Source: Thamnocephalis sphaerospora (Eukaryota > Zoopagomycota > Zoopagomycetes > Zoopagales > Sigmoideomycetaceae). From it: 26,310 bases of DNA. A program made the position numbers and the translations under genes. The DNA is taken from assembly GCA_003614735.1 (NCBI GenBank), contig KZ992615.1, positions 1 to 26,310 of the forward strand, in the 5' to 3' direction. The notes under the pieces were generated by a model. That model had not been told where the DNA came from. It did not search any database and was given only the letters and a program-made list of their open reading frames with translations. Below, piece after piece: positions 10,983 through 21,696 of the stretch (its first letter is position 1; every line of letters starts with the position of its first letter).

Positions 10983-12008
10983 ATGACATCACACTCGCTA
11001 TTTGAGTATGTCGATCGCGACACTCTGCTGGAGCCGGGCTGGGAGAAGAATGCAACCTACTTGTGGGGCACGCCGATCCGTCCGCTTGGAGAACTAGGCA
11101 CCATAGACTATGTGTTGCAGGCTCAAGATAACTTGCAAGATATGCGCATGCGCGCTCGCGGCGTATTCATACAGACTGCTACCATCTGCGTCGTTGGCTA
11201 CGTGTTTCTACGCAACTGTATCATTTCCGTGCAGATAACACGCCGACGGCCCTACGTGCTATCCCACTGGTGCTGCGTGGTGCAGGCAGCCTCTGGCATA
11301 GGATACACGATTTGCGCGATATTGCTTATTGTGCCCGGTGGATTAAGCTGTCGCCAGGCGCTGTGGTATGCCTGCACGACCATCTCGCTATCCTCACTCT
11401 GCGTAAGCGTTACCCTGCTTCAGAGAGCTTACTTGGCACACGGACGCAGCAGGCGCTTGCTAGTTCTCGGTATTTCGTTCATACTCCCGCAGCCGATTGC
11501 TGCTTACATAATGTGGACCAGCCCAATCTCCATGGCGCCCTCTATCGGATGCATTCTCCTTTACCCGTACTATTTTCCCTGGGTCAAGTTTGCTCTGGAC
11601 GCGCCAATCAACATTCTCTTGTCCGTAGCGTTTATCATGGTTGTCCATAAGCAGTACCAGCGATTTGGATCCGCCGCATGGGCACAACTTGTTCGGAACG
11701 GCACGCAGACCATGTGTGCCATAGTGCTGGCCAACTTTATCTGCATGTTTTCTGTGGCGTTTGAAGTGTTTGGTTTATTTTCGGAAATGTTCCTTGCGTT
11801 CGACTGGATCATTGCCTCGACACTGCTTGTACGGTACTGCGACTCTAGAAAAGCGCTTAGCACCGAGTCGACCTTTTTGTCAAACTCACGCAAAACCGGT
11901 AAAATCTCGCTACTCATCACTGAAACCGACTTGGAGCATGCGCACACTTCTGCAGCGATGACGCTAAAACGATATCACGGTGGCCGCTATACAATAATCC
12001 AAGAGTGA
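10983..12008 (+). CDS. Seven-helix GPCR-like membrane protein, family copy 1
   Basis: The single-exon product has 341 aa and I do not recognise its family. I count seven hydrophobic helices at roughly 61-83, 92-117, 124-146, 157-180, 203-222, 239-262 and 264-284. The N-terminal 60 residues carry the sequon NAT (23-25) inside a W-E-x-N-A-T motif shared by all three copies in this window, which implies an extracellular N-terminus. Cys123 at the top of TM3 and Cys190 in the TM4-TM5 loop are invariant, matching the positions of the classic GPCR disulfide. TM3 ends in LLQRAYL-x-H-x-RS, where a DRY-like motif would lie. The intracellular loop HKQYQRFGSAAWAQLVRNG between TM5 and TM6 is nearly invariant and basic. 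The C-terminal tail (about 57 residues) is unlike the other copies. A plasma-membrane receptor or sensor is an inference from topology. It converges with the MFS gene at 12346. Confidence 0.85.
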   Translation: MTSHSLFEYVDRDTLLEPGWEKNATYLWGTPIRPLGELGTIDYVLQAQDNLQDMRMRARGVFIQTATICVVGYVFLRNCIISVQITRRRPYVLSHWCCVVQAASGIGYTICAILLIVPGGLSCRQALWYACTTISLSSLCVSVTLLQRAYLAHGRSRRLLVLGISFILPQPIAAYIMWTSPISMAPSIGCILLYPYYFPWVKFALDAPINILLSVAFIMVVHKQYQRFGSAAWAQLVRNGTQTMCAIVLANFICMFSVAFEVFGLFSEMFLAFDWIIASTLLVRYCDSRKALSTESTFLSNSRKTGKISLLITETDLEHAHTSAAMTLKRYHGGRYTIIQE

Positions 12009-12345
12009 TTTGCGCACATATTTGATCGCGCTTTCCAGTTGCAGCAATTTCTCTCAGTACAGATGGTTGCTAGCAAGTGGTCAGCCATATGCAGGTGCGC
12101 TTTTGTGGCATGTTGGTTCTGTACAGGCGTCTGTCATGTAAAATACACAACAATCCAACGATACACGCTACGATGGTATTGAGTAAACATGGTAAAGATC
12201 AAATGCAGCATAGTATATGCAAACTCGATGGGCCAGCCAATCTCTTTTACTTGGCGTAAGGTGAATGTGCACATTGCCCAGATGTGATGTTCCGGGCAGC
12301 AAGCACTCCCGCCGGCCAGCAGATGCGCCAGCATCAACTGCCGCC
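12009..12345. other. Convergent intergenic region with a small hydrophobic minus-strand frame
   Basis: These 337 bases separate two convergent genes. A minus-strand ATG frame (12334-12134, 66 codons) reads as amphipathic/hydrophobic and includes TLRQV and LIFTM. It weakly resembles another minus-strand frame at 24454-24143. It may be a relic or chance; no gene is claimed. Confidence 0.4.
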
Positions 12346-14286
12346 CTACGGCTCTAGGCCTCTGCTCTGATCCTGCTGCTCTTTGGCTCTTCGCCGACTG
12401 GTCGCCGCACCAGCCTCAACGCGTACCAAGAGTGACACGGCAAAGGCAATTGCAGAGATTGGAATGATAGCCAAAAAACCGCGACCAAACGCTGCAGTAA
12501 TGCCATCCAAAGCGATATTGCGCATTTCGGGTGGGATTTTGGCGAGCATGGCGGTGGAAATTTCTCCTTTTCCAGCCTCCAGTTCAGGAATGCCGTCCTA
12601 TGTGAAACGTACAGAATGAGCCAAGCGGTAGAACGGCGGTATACAAAAGCACATACCGGTATATGCTTGGCCAGCTCTGTGGCTATAGTGTTGTTGAGCA
12701 GAGTTCCTACAATTGCAGTGCCAAATACAGCGCCCATAATGCGGAAGAATATCGACAGCGCAGTGGCTACGGCAACATCACGAGATTGTGCTGTAAACTG
12801 TGCCGAGAGCAATGTCATCTGCACGGTAAATCCAATGCCAATGCCGGCAGCAGTCATGGCACGATACTCTAGCGCATCGTTTGGTTCCCGCTCAAGCATA
12901 GTGAGCAGACCGCCAGCTACTGCTGCAAGGACATAGCCGATGCTTAGGAATGTCGTGTATGACCATTCACGCATATGAAGCGTGATGGTGCCGGCAGCAA
13001 TCGCAGACAATGCCGCTAAAATCATGAGCGGTAACATTGTAATGTCGGCCCGCGTAGCCGATTGGCTCCGCACGACCTGGGATAGCATCGGCAAAATACT
13101 AAGCAGCAAGACCGCAGCAGCAGCAGCAGCAGCAGCAAAGTCAGGCACTTACTTGGTAGAAGAGTGTGATGAAATAAACGAGGCCTAGAAACACGCCACC
13201 GGTCATGAACACACACACAAATACAGCCGATGTAGCACGATTGCGAAATATACGCCCTGGCGCAATAGGTTCTTGTGCTCTCCATCCTTCCCAGTAGACG
13301 GTGATGGCAATAAGAATGCCGCCCACGCAAAGCAGCGCAATGACAACAGGCGAATTCCACGGATAGGTGCTGCCACCCCAGCTGAGTGGCAGCATGATTG
13401 CCAGGTTTGCAAGTACAATGAGTAGGGCTCCGATCCAGTTGATGCGCGACATTTTTCGCGCGTATTCCCAATGGGATGTGGCAGCCTTAGAAAGAGAATG
13501 ATTGAAAGAACAGTAATGGCGCCGACGGGCAGATTAATGTAAAAGTCCCAGCGCCACGTAGCGTGGTCGACAAACACGCCGCCCAACAGTGGGCCGACGA
13601 CGCTGGCAAAAGCAAACACAGCTGATAGCAGCCCTTGGTATTTGCCACGATTGGCCGGCAAGGTGATGTCTGACACGGCGATCATGCATGTGGAAATTAG
13701 CCCGCCGCCGCCAATGCCTGCGACAGCGCGAAATGCGATGAGCATGCCTATGTTGTTGCTCAGCCCGCAGCCAAGAGATCCAAGCAGAAACGTCGTCACG
13801 GCAAAGAGAAGCGCCGGGCGGCGGCCAAATATGTCGGAGAGCTTTCCGTAGAGGGGCTGCAGCGAGGTGCTGGTGAGCATGTAGGCTGTGCCAATCCACG
13901 CAGCGCTAGAAAACGCGCCAAACTCTTCCGTGATGCGTGGCACCGCAGTTGACACGATAGTGAGATCCAGAGAGGCAAGTAGCACGACCAGCAGAAGTCT
14001 GCCGACGATGTACGTTACTGAATGTTATCACGGGCGCTGCTCCGCTCTGGGATGCTTACCCTACAAACACCATTGCAAACTTTTTGCGTGACAGCACATG
14101 CACCTGTTCTACGCTCTGCGCTGTGCCTGTTTTGTGCATAGGCACGATGTCAATAGTATCGGAGGTGGACTCGGGCGTTTGGGCTATCGTGTCTGCTTCG
14201 CGCAGCTGAGAAAGCGATACACCGTCCGACATGGCCGATGGAGATGTTCCGCTTGACGGCAGCTTTTGATTTAGCAGCTCATGCAT
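12346..14286 (-). CDS. MFS multidrug transporter, DHA2-type, with one-base frame break
   Basis: This is a proton-coupled drug or toxic-compound exporter of the 14-helix DHA2 group. Exons on the minus strand: 14286-14060, 13998-13153, 13076-12657 and 12597-12346. Introns are 61 nt (GTAAGC...CAG), 76 nt (GTAAGT...CAG) and 59 nt (GTATGT...TAG). Motifs are clear: [13 protein letters not shown] in TM1, motif [11 protein letters not shown] (about 127-136), motif C GPLLGG (211-216) and the family [12 protein letters not shown] (224-235). The N-terminal 65 residues are hydrophilic. Within the second exon the frame shifts after NTRE: the minus strand reads GAAAAATG with five A, where six would give [10 protein letters not shown] and continue the transporter. 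No GT-AG intron can bridge this. With the missing base the product would be 581 aa, a normal length. The break could be a sequencing error or a real recent lesion. Start 14286 is the first ATG; Met at 14232 is an alternative. Confidence 0.88.
13114..13137. repeat. (GCA)8 trinucleotide repeat inside an MFS intron
   Basis: Eight perfect GCA units (CTG-type on the coding strand) lie within the intron 13077-13152 of the MFS gene, between donor and acceptor. Confidence 0.92.
13452..13456 (-). other. Apparent one-base deletion in an A homopolymer of the MFS gene
   Basis: On the coding strand this is a run of five A. Both flanking frames are long, conserved transporter sequence, and one additional A joins them exactly at the expected loop between helices. 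See the MFS gene entry. Confidence 0.8.
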
Positions 14287-15021
14287 GTTCAAAGTTGGCA
14301 GGCATTCTGTGCAAGCAGTAACTTATGCAGTTGGTTGAGCGAGGTGTGCATGCGCACCCACGGTCATTTAAATGCCACAGACAGCATTTTGCCGAGATCG
14401 CTACCTGGTAGATTGGCATCCGGATCCTGTGCGGCCACACCGCAATCACTCACTCCTGCTGGCTCTTGGAGAAACAAAGATCCAGCGTCTCACGTGTCGT
14501 CCATCTGATAAAGCACCGCACCGCACAGCGCAGAGGTGAGGCAGCTGCCAATCGCAGTAAGACGCGGGCGGTTCCCGCACACTACGAGCCGCAACATGGC
14601 TTACGCTGATATTGCTGATGCAAATGTACACTCATGCCCGATGTGCCAATGTCCGTTGATGCTGCGGTCCAGAGATGACCAGTGATTTAATGTTAGTCAT
14701 GGACTCGGTTGCAATTAGCGCTGCCCCACGCCAGCGCACGGCCAGCGTGAATCTTGGTGTTGTACTGTGTTCATGCAATTTTCGACGCATTCATCAGCAT
14801 ACCCAAACTAGCATCATTGATAATAGGCAGATTATCCGATGAAGTGCGCTGCGTAACAGGATGGCTGCATTACAAGAATAGACGCTTGGGTGCAGATAAT
14901 TATACATAGGGAATGGAAGGAAAGCAAATGACGCATAATGCAAGTGCTAGTGGATACAGAGACGGCAAGTGCGAGTGTGCAAGCAAAAATGGGTGCGATG
15001 CTATGCGCTGCAGCGCAACGC
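14287..15021. other. Intergenic region between two minus-strand genes
   Basis: This 735-base stretch is the promoter side of the MFS gene and the 3' side of the GON4-like gene. An ATTTAAAT at about 14365-14372 is the only AT-rich, TATA-like site near the MFS start. I see no gene. Confidence 0.45.
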
Positions 15022-18000
15022 CTACGTCGCCGTGACGAAAGTGCTGATGGACGCGCCCGCCTCGTTGGTGTCTGCGTCGTCGTCTTCGGTGCGGGTGCGG
15101 AAGGGGTGCTGCGAGTACATTTCACGCCACGCCTGTCGCAGCATCGCCGCCGGTCGGTCACGCAGCACGCGCGCGCTAAGCAGCTTGAATTTGCGCCCAA
15201 AGTGTGCAACGCCCTGGAACAGCAATTGCAAGCGCAACGATAAACCGCGGCACATGGTAAGCGCAGTGCCTACGCGCAATAGGTGTGAAGCACGACCCAC
15301 CTTGCGTAGCTTCTCCTCCTCTTGCAAAGTAAGCGGCTTGACGCGCATCAAATGCCAGTCCTTGACCGGATTGCTCGGATAGCGCCGCGATTTGAGATTG
15401 TTGAACCGCGTCAGAATCTGCTTTGCCGTCATATTGGGCAGCAGGTGCGAGCGGATGCTGTGCCAGTCGTCGCCAAATGCGTACAGCCCAATCAGTAGCA
15501 GTGCATCCTGTGCCGGGAAGAACGAGGTGCGAGCGCGCGTGTTGGCTGGTGGGTTGCCGTGGTTAGCGTATAAGCAAATGCGCCACACGCAAGCTTCGCT
15601 CGCCGAATCACTTACCACACACAATGCGCGGTATGAGATGATAGTTGAATATCTCTGCAAACGTTTCGTTGAGCAGCTGTAGGCTTTTGGGCAGCTCCAA
15701 CGGCTGCAATTCCTCCTGCTCCCAGTAGAACTGGTCCATGTTGCCCATCTGCAGCTGTACCTTCCGCCGGCGGCGCACCGGCCGACGCATGCGGCGGACA
15801 AACTCCTCGTCGCGCGGGCAGATTGAATTGGTCGTGTACACCCATTCATGAGCCTCGTCCAGACCGACAATGTCGTGGAAAGACGGATACGCGTTGGTGC
15901 TTGCCGCTGCTTCCGATGTCTGCTGCGTCTTGCTGGATTCAGCCTTGTCCGACGCCTCCTCCTCGTCTGCGTCTCTTTGTGCCAGAGCAGCATGGGTCTG
16001 ATCGCGACAGCTGACCAGTGCGTTAATCTGTCCGCGCCAATGGTTCAGGAACGCGTTGTTTTGGTCTCCGCGCAGCTCACGCTCCACCGTGCAGGTCTGC
16101 AGAAGCAGCTGAAGATTGCATTCCTGCTGGCGACGCAGCATCTCCATCTGCTCCAGCGTGAACAGGAGGCCATCTGCACGGCTGGGTCGCAGCTGGGCCG
16201 TGGCCTGATGCAGTGCATCCTCGTCACTTTCGTCGTCGGACTCGGTGCCCATCACCAGGTCCTGGTACTCGCGACGTGACACAATGGCCGAGCGATCCCG
16301 GCGAAACTCCTCGTTTTGCTCGTTGAGCGGCGCAGGCTCGGCCGTGAACTCGCAGTCTTCATCGGCGTCATCGGCGAGGAGTGCAGCAGGATCTGCACAC
16401 ATGTCGAATGGAGTTACAGCTGCGATTGCTGTGGCGCTTGTGGCCGACGTTGGCGCGGGCGAATCAACGGCCAGCTCGGCAGCTTCAGCAGGTTCCATCA
16501 GCGACTCGAGGAAGCGCAGGTATTCGGCGTTTTCGGGATCGTCGGCGCCCGGGCGGACCTGCAAGTGCATGGCAGCGGGCTGCACGTATGTGTCCTCGTC
16601 CTCGTCAAGCGGCTCGTCTGCCGTGTCTACGCAAGCACGAGCGTCATCATGCTCGTAGTCATCGTCGTCCTGGCCAAACGCGTCGTTGTCATCGCTATCG
16701 GCATCACCGCCATCGCCAAGTGCAGAGTCTAGTGCGTCATCTTGACCATGCGCGTTCTCATCCTGCAGCACCGGTTGCTTCAGCAAAAAGTTGAACAAGT
16801 CGCCGTCTATGTCGTCGAGATCGCCCAGATAGAACGGATTGGACTCGGGATGAGCGGCCGGTGACTGTAGCGGACCATCCGAAAAAAGCGACACGCCCTG
16901 TTCATCAAGCACAGGTGCTGAGACAATCTGATCGCTGTGCAAATGGTGCATCTGCGAGTGTGCAGTGGCAGTGTCGACGCTTAGGGCTGTACCCGCATTG
17001 GCACCGATGCCTGGCACTGCATTAAGCAGATCAAGCAGCGCGCGAGAGGTGAGGACGTTGTCGGCCGACGCCTCTGCCAGCAGCCCACCGGTTGCCGTAG
17101 ACTGCGACGGCAGAGGGTTACCCGTGCTACCGGTGAGCATTAGATCGCCGCAAGAGCGAGCGCGTAGGTGTGCACTGCCGGGTACTACAATGCCTGTTGC
17201 ATCCAGCTCTGCCATCTCGCTGGTGCTCGCGCCGGCCACGGCACCGGCCGTCGTGCCGATCGGCGCCGACGAGCCATCATCGAGTTGCCCGGCAAACACC
17301 GACTGCGCGTTCAAGCTGGATAGATCCAAGCCAAGGAAGGACATGGCGTCGTGAGCCGATGCGCCATCGTTGGTCGACAAAGCAGTGGCCGGAAAATTCA
17401 GCGTGGTGGCCAGCAGGTTGAGCTGCGCGACCATGTCGGTACTTGCAGCGGTGTTTAGGGCATCGCCGGGGGCCACGGCTGTCGTTGTTGCCTGGGGTAA
17501 GAGGTTTGGCAGCATTGGCTTTAGCCTGTCACGATCGCGTGCTTCGCGTGCCGCCATGACTGTCGACACCACACGACCCATAATGTCCCAGACACTACCG
17601 CCCTGGCTGGCACTACGACTGAGCAGATCATCGGCCACAGCAGCGTAGACGGTCTCTCGATCCAGCACATAGCCATCCACCACCATACAGTCCTCGTTGG
17701 GCAGCTCGGGAGCAGATGTCGTGGCGCTGGAAGTAGCCGTGGCAGCGGCAGCAGTAGCAGCGGCATTAGCAGCAACAGCAGTAGCAGTAGCAACAGCGGA
17801 TGGATCGTTCAAAGCATGCTCAATCGCACCAAAATTGGCCGGGTCCATGTTCAGACTGTCGGCAAGCATGTTGATGTCTAGCTCCGTGGCCGGATCCGAG
17901 TCTACCACGTCCTCAATCAAGTTGCGCTTGCGACGGTCTACAGCCTGAACATGTGATTCGCTAGCGACAGCGGAGAGCGCCATGGCTGAGGACTGCTGCA

Positions 18001-19855
18001 TATCGCGCAGCTCGGCAGCATGCGCCTGCGCATTAGACAGAGTTCGACGCCGCGTGGCCGCCGTTGGTGTGCTAGGTATGGCGCTGATACGAGCATCGGC
18101 GGTCAGCACCATCGGCGTTGGGGCGTGGTGCTGCTCAGTGCGTAGCCGAACATCGTGCACACGTTTGGCGCGCTTGGCACTAGGACGCGCCGGAGAGCTG
18201 GCAGTCTGGCGCGCGGCAGCTAGATAGCGCTGATACGGCACATCACGCGATGACACCTCACGCCGCATAATTGCTGATGCAAACGTATCGGTAGAGCTAG
18301 TAGGTGCACGTCTGCTGATGGGCGGCGGCAGTGCAAGGTCGATGGCCGCGGTGCTGTGATTCTCTCGGTCTTCATCATCGGTGACCGTGGCAGAGGGGCG
18401 CGGCGCAAGCCGCGGTAGCGAGTTGGCCCGGCTCGAAACGCTACTGTGACTGCCCAAGATGGCGGCCGACGAGGAAGGTGGCGCTGGGCCGGTGGATCGA
18501 GAAGATGCGCTGGTGCGGCGGCTGGTCTGCCCGTTGGATGCAACCAGGCCTACATCGCCGCTAGATGAGCGCGAAAAAGTGCCAATGGGCGGATGATGCG
18601 GATGATGACGACGAGCAGTGGCAGCCAGCGGAAGGCTGGATGAGCGTGTCACCGATGGTTTGATGGTAGGCGGCATGGCCTGCTTTGCGGCCTGATTGGC
18701 ATCTCGCGGCAAATGAGCATCGGTTAGCATATTCTGGGTCAGCGCAAGGGGCGCCAGTGCCGCTCGCTTGGTGGACGAGCCCGGCGGGTTGGCCGCTGCA
18801 ATCTTTCGCGTACGCGCTACGTCTGCCGACCGGTTTACCATCGACAGTTTGGCGGCAGCAGCATTGTCCGCGTCGAGCCCGATGGGCGACGCAGAGGCCA
18901 CAGCCATAGTACCAGCAGGTGCTACGGGCACTGCATTGGTCAGACGTCGTGTTCCGTCTTCCTGGCGCATCTTCTTGAGCTGCGCGGCCAGATACTCGTC
19001 GGCGCGGCTAAACAGACCAGGAGGCACCAGTGCGTCCATGTTCGAGTCGGAGACCGATTCGGTCCGGGCGTGTCGGTGTGTACGTGCACGTCCACCAGAT
19101 CGCCCGCCACTATTGGGCATGGCACCGTGAGCCGAACGGCGCACACACGTGGTTGCACCGATTGCCTCGGTGCCAGCTGATATGCCAGCGGTAGCGGGCG
19201 AGGACGTCCGCGCCATTGGCCCTGGCACAGCGGCAGCAGGCAGTAGTGGGCGATGTGCCGTCGTGGTAGACATGTTGATGCTGTTGGACATGCTGGAGAG
19301 CGGAAGCCGAGGCACCAGCGGCCGGGTGCCACTCAGATCGCGCTCATAGGCTCGACCAATCTGACTCCAGCGTTTCAGGCACTGAGTCTGCCCACGGCCA
19401 GGAATGCCTGCAGACACCACCTCCCAGTCGCAGCCGTAGCGGGTCACGGCTGCGCGTAGCTGCTCGTCCTCGTGAAACGACCAGCGGCCACGGCGTTGCG
19501 TGTTGCGGCGTGCGCTTGTCGGCGAGGAGTACGGTTGCGATGGCAGGAGAGTCAGCGCGTCTGCGGCGGTGCTGGCGACATCCTCGGTGCCACTGAGCGG
19601 ATCGCTGCGGCTGCTACTGGGCTCCGGTGTGTATGTGCCATAGGCGCTGCGCGTGCGCTCGCTGGTGCACGAGCCGGGTGCCGAGGTCTTGCGGGCAACG
19701 CGAGACACGCTGGGCGACGAGGGCGGATGCGCGGCATCATCTTCAATGCCGCCACTAGCTGCATGCATGCAGTCTCGGCGAGAGCTGGCATTAGATCGGA
19801 TGGTGCTGGGAGGCAGCATCAACTGCAGGGATGCAGTGGGCGACAGGTCGGACAT
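15022..19855 (-). CDS. Large Myb/SANT chromatin-type regulator (GON4-like C-terminus)
   Basis: This is a probable nuclear transcription or chromatin regulator. Exons 19855-15616 and 15545-15022 flank a 70-nt phase-1 intron (GTAAGT...CTAAC...CAG), giving 1587 aa. A Myb repeat lies at about 121-170 (RRGRWSFHEDEQL, CDWEVVSAGIPGRGQTQC, KRWSQI), typical of DNA binding. Residues 171-1000 are Ser/Ala/Thr-rich and disordered, with an Ala/Thr tract near 680-714. Residues about 1035-1090 are strongly acidic. The basic RRPVRRRRK precedes the C-terminal region, which contains a second SANT-like domain spanning the splice (TSFFPAQDALLLIGLYAFGD, then TAKQILTRFNNL and NPVK). That arrangement, with an L-L-x-G-L-x-x-[YF]-G-x-x-W core, an LP-x(2)-T-x-x-QI helix and a following LT-x-EEE stretch, is what I associate with GON4L-type proteins. 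ATG 19855 has G at -3 and is the first in-frame ATG, though the frame stays open upstream to 20122. Confidence 0.82.
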
Positions 19856-20231
19856 GGCAGGTGCCAGCACGTAGGCACCTTTGAGCGGATCTGTGTATGT
19901 TGTAGAGGAGACGGCGTACAAGTAGCGATAAAGAGCGTGGACGTGGAAAGCGCGGGCAGCGGTTGCATCAACAAGTTGATAGTGGGTGCCAAATTGGGCG
20001 TTGATACCACGGACACAAACGAAGAAGAGTTGGTGCAGGCAAAAGATCGCAGCAGAGGACACCCTGGCGACAGTAACGTAGCGGCAACCAACAGTGCGTG
20101 TAGCGGGAGATCCAGCGTGCAAAAGTCAAGCAGGTGGCGTGCAGCGCGGTGACAGCAACGGCAGCAAAAGTCGGCGTAGTGTGGCGTAGATGCGTGCAGG
20201 CCGCAGCAGACAAACAAGCGTCGCAGTAGCG

Positions 20232-20256
20232 GCAGCAGCAGCAGCAGCAGCAGCAG
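20232..20256. repeat. (GCA)8 trinucleotide repeat in the leader region
   Basis: Eight perfect GCA units plus one base sit about 380 bases upstream of the Myb/GON4-like start codon, probably in its 5' leader. Confidence 0.92.
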
Positions 20257-20555
20257 TGGACTAGCGTAAGCGTGCAAACTAGATGTGCGCAACAAGGAGG
20301 CACGGAGCACCGCTGTGGCAGCCAAGAAAGCAAAGACGTGGCGTGCAGAGATGGGCCCACACAGCGGTGGAGAGCGGGAAAAGAGTGATGACGGCGTATG
20401 TTTTGACTAGGCGAACGCGTGTTGAACGCGACTTGTCTCTTGTGAGGCCACGCATACATACACACCCCTTACACACACTCTCTCTCTCTAGGGTCGACCC
20501 CCTGCTAATTTAAACAGCCCCAACCACACTCACTCGCTAATTCGACAAGCTATCA

Positions 20556-20565
20556 CTATTTATAC
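20556..20565 (-). promoter_or_regulatory. Candidate TATA box for the Myb/GON4-like gene
   Basis: The minus strand reads GTATAAATAG, a near-consensus TATA box, only about 45 bases past the 3' end of the upstream gene's coding region. It points toward the Myb/GON4-like gene. Confidence 0.5.
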
Positions 20566-20609
20566 GAGCACTGAGAAACAAAGACAATCATGTGGTAGCT
20601 GCCAGTGGC

Positions 20610-21437
20610 TTAGTGCTTGGAGACGGCCTTGCCACGCCTGAAGCTGCCCGTAAAGAAGCGGAACTGCACGACCATGCCGATGATGGCCAGCAGCGCAATG
20701 CCGCCCAGCATAATGTACGTCTTGGTCTCGGCGTGATAGTTGGTGCGCGAGCTAAGAAAGTCGGAGACGGCAGTGCCCAGGTTTGTGTGGGCGAAAAAGT
20801 CGATGCCCAGACCCAGGGCAAAGGCGCCGGACAGCGAAGTACCCACGATGATGACGGGACGCTCAAACTTGAGGGTCAACAGGGCGCCAACAAGGGCAAA
20901 GACGGCAATGAACACGCCGCGCCAGATGCCGCTGTGGATGAGACCCTCGGGAGCAAGAGCGAGAATGTAGAGCGCGGCCATGACACCGCCCAGAGCGCCG
21001 ATCAAAAAGACGCCGACGCTCCACAGGCACATGCAGATTAGACCGCCCACAAAGCCAACGGCGACCGAGACGGCCAGATAGATGGTGCGGCGCTTGTCGT
21101 CACCATCGGTGCCATCCAGCGGTGCCACATTGGTGCAGACTGCAAAGGCCAGCAGACCAGCGACACAAAAGCCAACCAGGAACAGAGTGACGCGGAAGAG
21201 ACGGTAGCCGAAGAAGCAGAACAGGAAGCCGATCACGATAAATATCACAGCGGCAGCGATCGACTGTGGCGTATTGGCAGCTGTGGTGCTGGCTAGAGCG
21301 TCTACCGCATCCTGAACTTTAACCTTGGTCTCTTCTGCAGCAGCAAGGAGGAACGTGCCAAGCATGGCCTGGCAGCAGAGCATGAACGCCAGCAGTCTTG
21401 CGGCTTGCGCCGGCAGGCGTGTATGGAGAAAGGACAT
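20610..21437 (-). CDS. DUF4203/TMEM198-like seven-helix membrane protein
   Basis: The single-exon product has 275 aa. Residues 1-33 form a cleavable-looking signal peptide (basic start, hydrophobic core, LLAAAEE end). Seven hydrophobic helices follow at roughly 57-77, 81-101, 117-138, 141-162, 171-188, 193-212 and 238-257, many with small-residue packing (G-x-x-x-G, GALGGVMAA). The order signal peptide, short lumenal stretch, seven glycine-rich helices and short basic tail (RRGKAVSKH) is what I know for the DUF4203/TMEM198 family. Human TMEM198 is linked to Wnt/LRP6 signalling; fungal members have no assigned role. ATG 21437 (ACC before it) starts the signal peptide, and no earlier ATG is in frame. 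A minus-strand CATAAAAGGG TATA box lies 250 bases upstream. It is unrelated by sequence to the three GPCR-like genes. Confidence 0.85.
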   Translation of the reverse strand: MSFLHTRLPAQAARLLAFMLCCQAMLGTFLLAAAEETKVKVQDAVDALASTTAANTPQSIAAAVIFIVIGFLFCFFGYRLFRVTLFLVGFCVAGLLAFAVCTNVAPLDGTDGDDKRRTIYLAVSVAVGFVGGLICMCLWSVGVFLIGALGGVMAALYILALAPEGLIHSGIWRGVFIAVFALVGALLTLKFERPVIIVGTSLSGAFALGLGIDFFAHTNLGTAVSDFLSSRTNYHAETKTYIMLGGIALLAIIGMVVQFRFFTGSFRRGKAVSKH

Positions 21438-21686
21438 GGTGTAGAGCGAGTGCTTGCGGCTATGCAATGAAATGGCAGGGGAATGGGTTTGGGAGACAAT
21501 GCAACGGGCGGTGTGCGTGCACTTGCGGGAATAAAAAGCGTTGGCAATTCTCAGGAGGCGCGCGGTTTGGCAACAGCGTGTGGGTGCACGTGCGCGTATG
21601 CTGGTGAATGCTGGATGCAGAGTGGAAATGCAGACGATGACGGGGCGTAGGAGAAGCAAGCTCACGCAAAGGTGCTGGCGCGTAGA

Positions 21687-21696
21687 CCCTTTTATG
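21687..21696 (-). promoter_or_regulatory. TATA box of the DUF4203 gene
   Basis: The minus strand reads CATAAAAGGG about 250 bases before the ATG at 21437, in an otherwise GC-rich stretch. Good match to a fungal TATA element. Confidence 0.5.

Larger units (their letters stand above)
19856..20609. other. Leader/promoter region of the Myb/GON4-like gene
   Basis: These 754 bases lie between two minus-strand genes. They hold a minus-strand TATA box at 20556-20565, a CT run at 20478-20489 and a (GCA)8 repeat at 20232-20255. If that TATA is used, the leader is about 650 nt long with several upstream ATGs, so a leader intron or uORF control is possible. No separate gene is seen. Confidence 0.5.

Noticed and set aside
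19472-20152. 226-codon plus-strand frame
   Set aside because: It lies opposite the Myb-containing exon and leader, with Gly/Arg/Ala-rich shadow composition.
20592-21041. 149-codon plus-strand frame over the DUF4203 gene
   Set aside because: It is the antisense of a well-supported membrane protein gene; its hydrophilic composition is the expected mirror of the hydrophobic helices.
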